Position numbers and translations under genes: made by a program
The notes under the pieces: generated by a model
What the model was told of the DNA's origin: nothing
Seen by the model: the letters and a program-made list of their open reading frames with translations, nothing else
Database searches by the model: none
Part shown: positions 57,925-61,884 of the stretch, piece by piece
Layout: each line of letters begins with the position of its first letter
How positions within the stretch are numbered: position 1 is the stretch's first letter
Assembly: GCA_964586775.1 (NCBI GenBank)
Contig: CAZPJD010000089.1
Coordinates: 1-61,884, forward strand
Direction of reading: 5' to 3'
DNA: 61,884 nucleotides
DNA from: JADLEX01 sp964586775
GTDB lineage: Bacteria; Lernaellota; Lernaellaia; JACKCT01

Positions 57925-59667
57925 ATGACCCAGCCGATCTCGGTGCGCGAACTCGATTTCTCGCCCAAGCCGGGCAAGAGCTATTGGAACTGCGAGCGCG
58001 AGTGGCGCGAGGAGTTCATCTACTTCCTCATGGTCGACCGCTTTCACGACGGCAAATCGCGGCAGACGCACTCCGGCGCGGCGCGGGTCAAAGGCTTCGG
58101 CGACGCGGCTCGGCTGCGCCGGTTTTGCGGCGGTACGTTGCGCGGCATCACGCAAAAGCTCGACTACATCGCGGGGCTGGGCTGCACGGCGGTGTGGCTT
58201 TCGCCGATCTTCGAAAACGACGGCGCGCCCGATCCGGCGGGCGGCTCGTACCACGGCTACGCGATCCGCAACTACCTGAATATCGATCCGCGCTTCGGCA
58301 CCAAGGACAACCTGTGCGAGCTGGTGGAAGAGGCGCACCAACGCGGTATGCGCGTGTTTCTCGACGCCGTCGCCAACCACGCGGGCGACGTGTGGCGCTA
58401 CCCCGGCGACTACCCGTATTTCTACAGCTCCGACCACCGCCAGTTTCCGCTCGAAGGGTTTCGTCACCCGCCCGATCCCGCAAGCGGCTTCCCGGGTTAT
58501 CCCCTGCCCGTCGAACTTCAGAATCCCGCCTACTACCACCGGCGCGGCCAAATCCGCGACGACGGATGGGATCGTTACCCCGAGACGCAGTGGGGCGATT
58601 TCTTCACCCTCAAAGGTTTCAACAACGACGAGGACCCGGCGGGCATCGAGCTGCAAAAGGTCATCATCGACTGCCACAAATACTGGGTGCGCGAGGCGGA
58701 TATCGACGGCTACCGCATGGACGCCGTGAAGCACATGGGCGAGACGGCCATCGCGCGCTTTTGCCAAGGGCTGCGCGAGTATGCGTATGCCCTCGGCAAG
58801 CGCGAGTTCATGCTCTTCGGCGAGCTCGTGGGCGGCGACGAGGTGATCCATCGCTACACCGGGCCCAACACCGCCGGGCAGCTCGGCGACAAGACCGTGT
58901 ACTACGGCCTGTCGAGCGTGCTCGATTTTCCGCTCTACTGGACGCTGCCCTCGGTGCTCAAGGGATTCGAATCGCCCTCGCGGCTCGGCGCGCGTTACGA
59001 CGCGCTGCGCGGCCACGCCCTCAGCCGCGGCGAGCTGGGCCGCTACCTCGTCACCTTCGTCGACAACCACGACCAGATCGGCCAGAACTACAAGCGCCGT
59101 TTCGCCGCCGGCGCAACCGACGAGCAGGTCATCGCCGGGCTCGGCTGGCTGCTGTGCGCGCTGGGAACGCCGTGCGTGTATTACGGAACCGAGCAGGGGC
59201 TCGAGGGCGAAGGCCACGGCGACGAATTCATTCGCGAGGCGCTCTTCGATCCCGACGATCCCGCGCGCGACATCCTCAACCCCGACTGCCGCATCTACCG
59301 CGAGACCGCCGCGATCGCCCGCGTCAACCGCGAAAACCCGGCGCTGCGTTTCGGGCGCATGTACATGCGCGACGGGTCGGCCGACGGCGTCGAATTCCGT
59401 CCGCCGAACGGCCAGCCGTGCACGCTCGCGTTCTCGCGCGTATTGGCCGAGCGCGAGGTCGTCGTCGCGTACAACACATCGACCACCGAGTCGCGCGAGG
59501 ACTTCGTGATCGTCGATTCGTCGCTGCACGCGCCGGGCTCGACGATGCGCTACCTGTATGGCGGCAGCGGCACGGTCGAGGTGCACAAACATCGCGGCCA
59601 CCCGATCAACGACTCGCGGTTCGTGCGTATCCCGCTCGCGCCGATGCAATTTGTGATTTTGGGGTGA
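57925..59667 (+). CDS. GH13 alpha-amylase-family glycosidase
   Basis: A 580-residue cytoplasmic enzyme (no signal peptide) of the GH13 clan. The four conserved regions are present: DAVANH (residues 147-152), GYRMDAVKH (262-270, nucleophile Asp266), FGELVGG (acid/base Glu300) and FVDNHD (378-383, Asp383). The N-terminal barrel start WREEFIYFLMVDRFHDG and the aspartate/tyrosine-rich B domain (SSDHRQFPLEG) resemble bacterial alpha-amylases or cyclomaltodextrinases. A C-terminal all-beta domain (residues about 490-580) follows. It probably cleaves alpha-1,4 glucans or maltodextrins inside the cell. ATG 57925 has GGAG eight bases upstream. Exact specificity not resolvable. Confidence 0.93.
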   Translation: MTQPISVRELDFSPKPGKSYWNCEREWREEFIYFLMVDRFHDGKSRQTHSGAARVKGFGDAARLRRFCGGTLRGITQKLDYIAGLGCTAVWLSPIFENDGAPDPAGGSYHGYAIRNYLNIDPRFGTKDNLCELVEEAHQRGMRVFLDAVANHAGDVWRYPGDYPYFYSSDHRQFPLEGFRHPPDPASGFPGYPLPVELQNPAYYHRRGQIRDDGWDRYPETQWGDFFTLKGFNNDEDPAGIELQKVIIDCHKYWVREADIDGYRMDAVKHMGETAIARFCQGLREYAYALGKREFMLFGELVGGDEVIHRYTGPNTAGQLGDKTVYYGLSSVLDFPLYWTLPSVLKGFESPSRLGARYDALRGHALSRGELGRYLVTFVDNHDQIGQNYKRRFAAGATDEQVIAGLGWLLCALGTPCVYYGTEQGLEGEGHGDEFIREALFDPDDPARDILNPDCRIYRETAAIARVNRENPALRFGRMYMRDGSADGVEFRPPNGQPCTLAFSRVLAEREVVVAYNTSTTESREDFVIVDSSLHAPGSTMRYLYGGSGTVEVHKHRGHPINDSRFVRIPLAPMQFVILG

Positions 59668-59802
59668 AGGGCGCAGACGGGGGACGATGGCCGACGGTAT
59701 TGTCAAAGCCGCGACCATACATAAATGAAAGGTCCCGTGGGCGAAGCACGAAGCAGCCGCGACAGGGCCGCTCGTCGACCGTCGCGGTGATGACGCGGCA
59801 GG

Positions 59803-61179
59803 TTACAGCAGATTCGCCGCCAGTTCGGCAAGCCCCGAGCGTTCGCCCTTCACCAGCGTGACGTGGCCCGCGATCGACTCGTTCTTGAGGCGCTCCACCA
59901 CGTAGGTCAGGCCGTTTGACGACGCGTCGAGGTAGGGATTGTCGATCTGGTAGGGGTCGCCGGTGATGACGATCTTGCTGCCCTCGCCGATGCGCGTGAT
60001 GACGGTCTTCATCTCGTGGGGCGTCAGGTTCTGCGCCTCGTCGATGAGCATGAACTGGTTGGGGATCGAGCGCCCGCGGATGTAGGTGAGGGCCTCGAGT
60101 TCCAGCGTGCCGTTGTCCATCAACTCGCGCAGGCGCGTGATGTGCGCCGCCTTGTCCTTTTGGCTCGACAGCAGCAGGGCGAGGTTGTCGAAAATCGGCT
60201 GCATCCACGGGTGGAGTTTGGCCTCGAGATCGCCCGGCAGGTAACCCAGCTCGCGGCCCATGGGGTAGATCGGCCGCGAGACGAGCAGGCGCTGATAGGT
60301 CTCTTCCACCAGCACCTTTTGCAACCCCGCCGCGATGGCGAGCATCGTCTTGCCCGTGCCCGCCTTGCCGACGAGCGTCACCAGACGCACCTTTTCGTCG
60401 AGCAGCAGATCGAGGGCGAAGCGCTGCTCGCGGTTGCGTGGCGAGATGCCGAAATACGCGCCGCGCTGCTTGGGGATCAGGTGGATCTTGCCGTTCTCGC
60501 CGTTGCGGCACAGCGCCGTGTGCTGCGGGTTGGCGCGATCGACGAGCGTGATGAAGGTGTTGGGGCAGAGCGGCGCGTCGATGTCGGGCCGCGCGACGTG
60601 GCCCTGCTCGTAGACCTTCTCGACCGTGGCGTGATCCACGGTGATCTCCAGCGCGCCGGCGTACAGCTCCTCGAAGTTGACCTTCGAGTTCTCGAAGTCC
60701 TCGGCCTCGAGGTTCAGCGCATCGGCCTTGATGCGCAGGTTTGTGTCCTTGGTGATCAGGATCGTGCGCGAGCCGGGGTGGTCATCGCGGATCTTGAGCG
60801 CCGTCTCGAGGATGCGGTGATCCATCTTGTCGGTCGTGAAGATCTCGTGGACGCCGTCGTGCTGGTGGGCGCTCGTCTCGATCGTGAGCGTGCCGCCGGT
60901 GTCGAGCTTGACGCCCAGCGAGAGCTTGCCGCGCTTGCGCAGCATGTCGAGCAGGCGGCTGACCATACGCGCGTTGCGCCCGATTTCGGACTGCTCGCGC
61001 TTGAACTTGTCGATCTCCTCGATGACGGTGATCGGGACGATGATGTGGTTGTCCTCGAACAGGTAGATCGCGTTCGGATTGTGCAGGAGCACGTTGGTGT
61101 CGAGGATGAAGTACTTGACCTTGGCCGCGGCGGCTCTCGCCGATGACGCGCGTGGCGTCGATGGTGCTCGTGGTGTCAT
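59803..61179 (-). CDS. PIN-domain PhoH-family ATPase
   Basis: A 458-residue protein combining an N-terminal PIN RNase domain with a C-terminal PhoH ATPase, the YlaK-type fusion. The PIN domain (residues about 21-150) opens with YFILDTNVLLHNP, and IVPITVIEEIDKFK, SRLLDML and ILITKDTNLRIKA carry its acidic residues. The ATPase has Walker A GKAGTGKTML (about 270-279), RPIYPMGRELGYLPGD and Walker B FMLIDEAQNLTPHE. Members are thought to act in RNA turnover or as RNA helicases with RNase. The N-terminus (first 20 residues) is Ala/Ser/Pro-rich and the start at 61179 has only a weak ribosome site. Monocistronic. Confidence 0.93.
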   Translation of the reverse strand: MTPRAPSTPRASSARAAAAKVKYFILDTNVLLHNPNAIYLFEDNHIIVPITVIEEIDKFKREQSEIGRNARMVSRLLDMLRKRGKLSLGVKLDTGGTLTIETSAHQHDGVHEIFTTDKMDHRILETALKIRDDHPGSRTILITKDTNLRIKADALNLEAEDFENSKVNFEELYAGALEITVDHATVEKVYEQGHVARPDIDAPLCPNTFITLVDRANPQHTALCRNGENGKIHLIPKQRGAYFGISPRNREQRFALDLLLDEKVRLVTLVGKAGTGKTMLAIAAGLQKVLVEETYQRLLVSRPIYPMGRELGYLPGDLEAKLHPWMQPIFDNLALLLSSQKDKAAHITRLRELMDNGTLELEALTYIRGRSIPNQFMLIDEAQNLTPHEMKTVITRIGEGSKIVITGDPYQIDNPYLDASSNGLTYVVERLKNESIAGHVTLVKGERSGLAELAANLL

Positions 61180-61482
61180 GAAAGGGCGTGTCGCTCCGAT
61201 CGGGCTTTTGGCGGTGACGGCACACTACATCTGGACGTAAAGGGCAGCCTACACGCAACGGGCGGTGGGTGCAAGATGGGAGGGGTTTTTGGTTTTTGGA
61301 TTCTGGTTTTTGGCGACCGGGGCCGTCAGCCTGTCTTGCCGCGACCGACACCCCGCTTCCATTCGATGGGAGAGGGGTTGGGGTGAGGCTACCAAAGACC
61401 CCGGGCGCGTTTGACGCCCGCGCCACGGGGCGCTAATAAGGCGGCTCGCGCCGGTCGCGCCGCGATTGCCGACGGCGCCCGT
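61180..61482. other. Intergenic region between the PhoH gene and tRNA-Arg
   Basis: 303 bases without a gene. It contains a G/T-rich patch with three GGTTTTT units (61283-61314) and the tRNA promoter at 61411-61439. No reading frame here has protein-like composition. Confidence 0.6.
61411..61439 (+). promoter_or_regulatory. Promoter of tRNA-Arg
   Basis: TTGACG, 17-base spacer, TAATAA, ending 43 bases before the tRNA. The -35 box matches at 5 of 6 positions; the -10 box is weak. Confidence 0.55.
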
Positions 61483-61556
61483 GGGGTTGTAGCTCAGCCG
61501 GATAGAGCACCAGGCTTCGAACCTGGGTGTCGGGGGTTCGAATCCCTCCAGCCCCG
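61483..61556 (+). tRNA. tRNA-Arg (TCG)
   Basis: A 74-nt cloverleaf beginning GGGGTTGTAGCTCAGCCGG. The anticodon arm CCAGG-CTTCGAA-CCTGG gives anticodon TCG (codon CGA). The acceptor stem GGGGTTG/CAGCCCC pairs with one G:U. The T loop is GGTTCGAATCC and the discriminator is G. CCA is not encoded; ATTTTTTCC follows and may end transcription. Confidence 0.96.
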
Positions 61557-61594
61557 ATTTTTTCCTTCGCGTCGTTCTCCCGCCCTGGCCCTTC

Positions 61595-61741
61595 TCACCC
61601 CGGCGCTTCGTCCCCCGCGCGGCGTCGCGTGAGCATCCTCAGCAGGAACTCGATCTGATCCGCCGCGGTGCGTCCAAAGCCGTCGCCGATGTAGAGGTCG
61701 AAGTGGTCCGCGTCGTAACGGCGGATCTCGGCGTCCTTCAC
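61595..61741 (-). pseudogene. C-terminal remnant of an alpha/beta hydrolase (dienelactone-hydrolase-like)
   Basis: Forty-eight codons read KDAEIRRYDADHFDLYIGDGF and then ADQIEFLLRMLTRR before a TGA at 61595-61597. This is the closing part of alpha/beta hydrolases, where YDxxHFDxYxG supplies the catalytic histidine and a final helix follows. Upstream of about 61742 the frame stays open to roughly 61819, but the sequence no longer resembles a hydrolase, and base composition changes to clearly AT-richer. The gene has therefore lost its 5-prime part, through insertion, deletion or an assembly join. It lies 38 bases from the 3-prime end of tRNA-Arg. Confidence 0.65.
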
Positions 61742-61884
61742 GCAATGGGGGGACAAACGAAATGAGAGTAAAATTAAGGCCGATTTGAGCGCGCGAAGTA
61801 GTGTAACTACATGATATTGCTAGGCATTTAACAATTCTCGCGCAACTCGCATTTGGTTTGGCATTTCCGACTTCCGGGGCGTTG
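61742..61884. other. AT-richer DNA at the right edge
   Basis: 143 bases with visibly lower G+C than the rest of the window and stops in all likely frames. No gene, inverted repeat or known element end is recognised. It abuts the truncated hydrolase. Confidence 0.5.

Noticed and set aside
61283..61314. GGTTTTT triplet patch as a functional quadruplex or regulatory element
   Set aside because: Only short G-runs of two are present in most units, and no gene start is close enough to suggest a role.

Overview
The window is about two-thirds G+C, densely coded, and reads as chromosome of a Gram-negative bacterium with a deltaproteobacterial-type gene set. It encodes a Wza-like outer-membrane exporter, a periplasmic PpiD-like chaperone, a GspE-type ATPase, tandem PilZ domains and many lipoproteins. 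No ribosomal RNA or other reliable species marker is present, so the lineage (Myxococcota, Desulfobacterota, Bdellovibrionota-like or an uncultured phylum) is inference. Protein coding dominates: 48 intact CDS, one CDS cut by the left edge, one gene remnant at the right edge, and two tRNAs (Ala-GGC, Arg-TCG), neither encoding CCA.

Layout. 1-5.5 kb: end of a FAD oxidoreductase, a small unknown gene, a CAP-domain lipoprotein, a long MORN-repeat lipoprotein and an alcohol-dehydrogenase-like protein that has lost its catalytic zinc ligands. 5.5-10.3 kb: a monoheme cytochrome lipoprotein and a three-gene flavin/iron-sulfur operon (AGPS-like, GlcD-like, GlcF-like). 10.3-17.4 kb: a radical SAM/SPASM gene facing a tight five-gene minus-strand operon (two alpha/alpha-toroid secreted paralogues, thiL, two SGNH-hydrolase paralogues), then tRNA-Ala. 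17.5-23.1 kb: PpiD-like foldase, Wzc-like tyrosine autokinase, Wza-like exporter. 23.3-27.2 kb: cysK, ndk and two secreted proteins. 27.4-35.7 kb: smc, a propeller-like lipoprotein and a modular amidase. 35.9-38.7 kb: methylmalonyl-CoA mutase large subunit overlapped by a YhcG-type nuclease. 38.7-44.8 kb: a PilZ protein and the nadB-SUMF1-DUF4010-DUF4185 run. 45-52.2 kb: a secreted glycosidase-like protein with a lipoprotein, facing a CpsB-like phosphatase / GspE / GlmU / ArgF run. 52.4-61.9 kb: Ycf46-like AAA protein, ccoS, an AbrB-like regulator, an arsR-arsM operon with a visible promoter and operator, DUF4395, SRPBCC and DUF1566 proteins, a GH13 amylase, a PIN-PhoH ATPase, tRNA-Arg, and a truncated hydrolase beside AT-richer DNA.

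The most unusual signal is shared by many exported proteins. Four of them end in a long aspartate-rich linker capped by a terminal cysteine cluster (CCG, CGC, CGC, CCGC). Several lipoproteins carry the same kind of linker directly after the lipidated N-terminal cysteine. The linker therefore always sits next to a cysteine, at either end of the protein, which suggests an undescribed anchoring or surface-sorting tag.

Promoters are also recognisable. Many intergenic regions carry a strong -35 box TTGAC(G/A/C), a spacer usually of 17 bases and a relaxed -10 box TANNNT, including before both tRNAs, cysK, arsR, nadB, the flavin operon and the DUF4395 gene.
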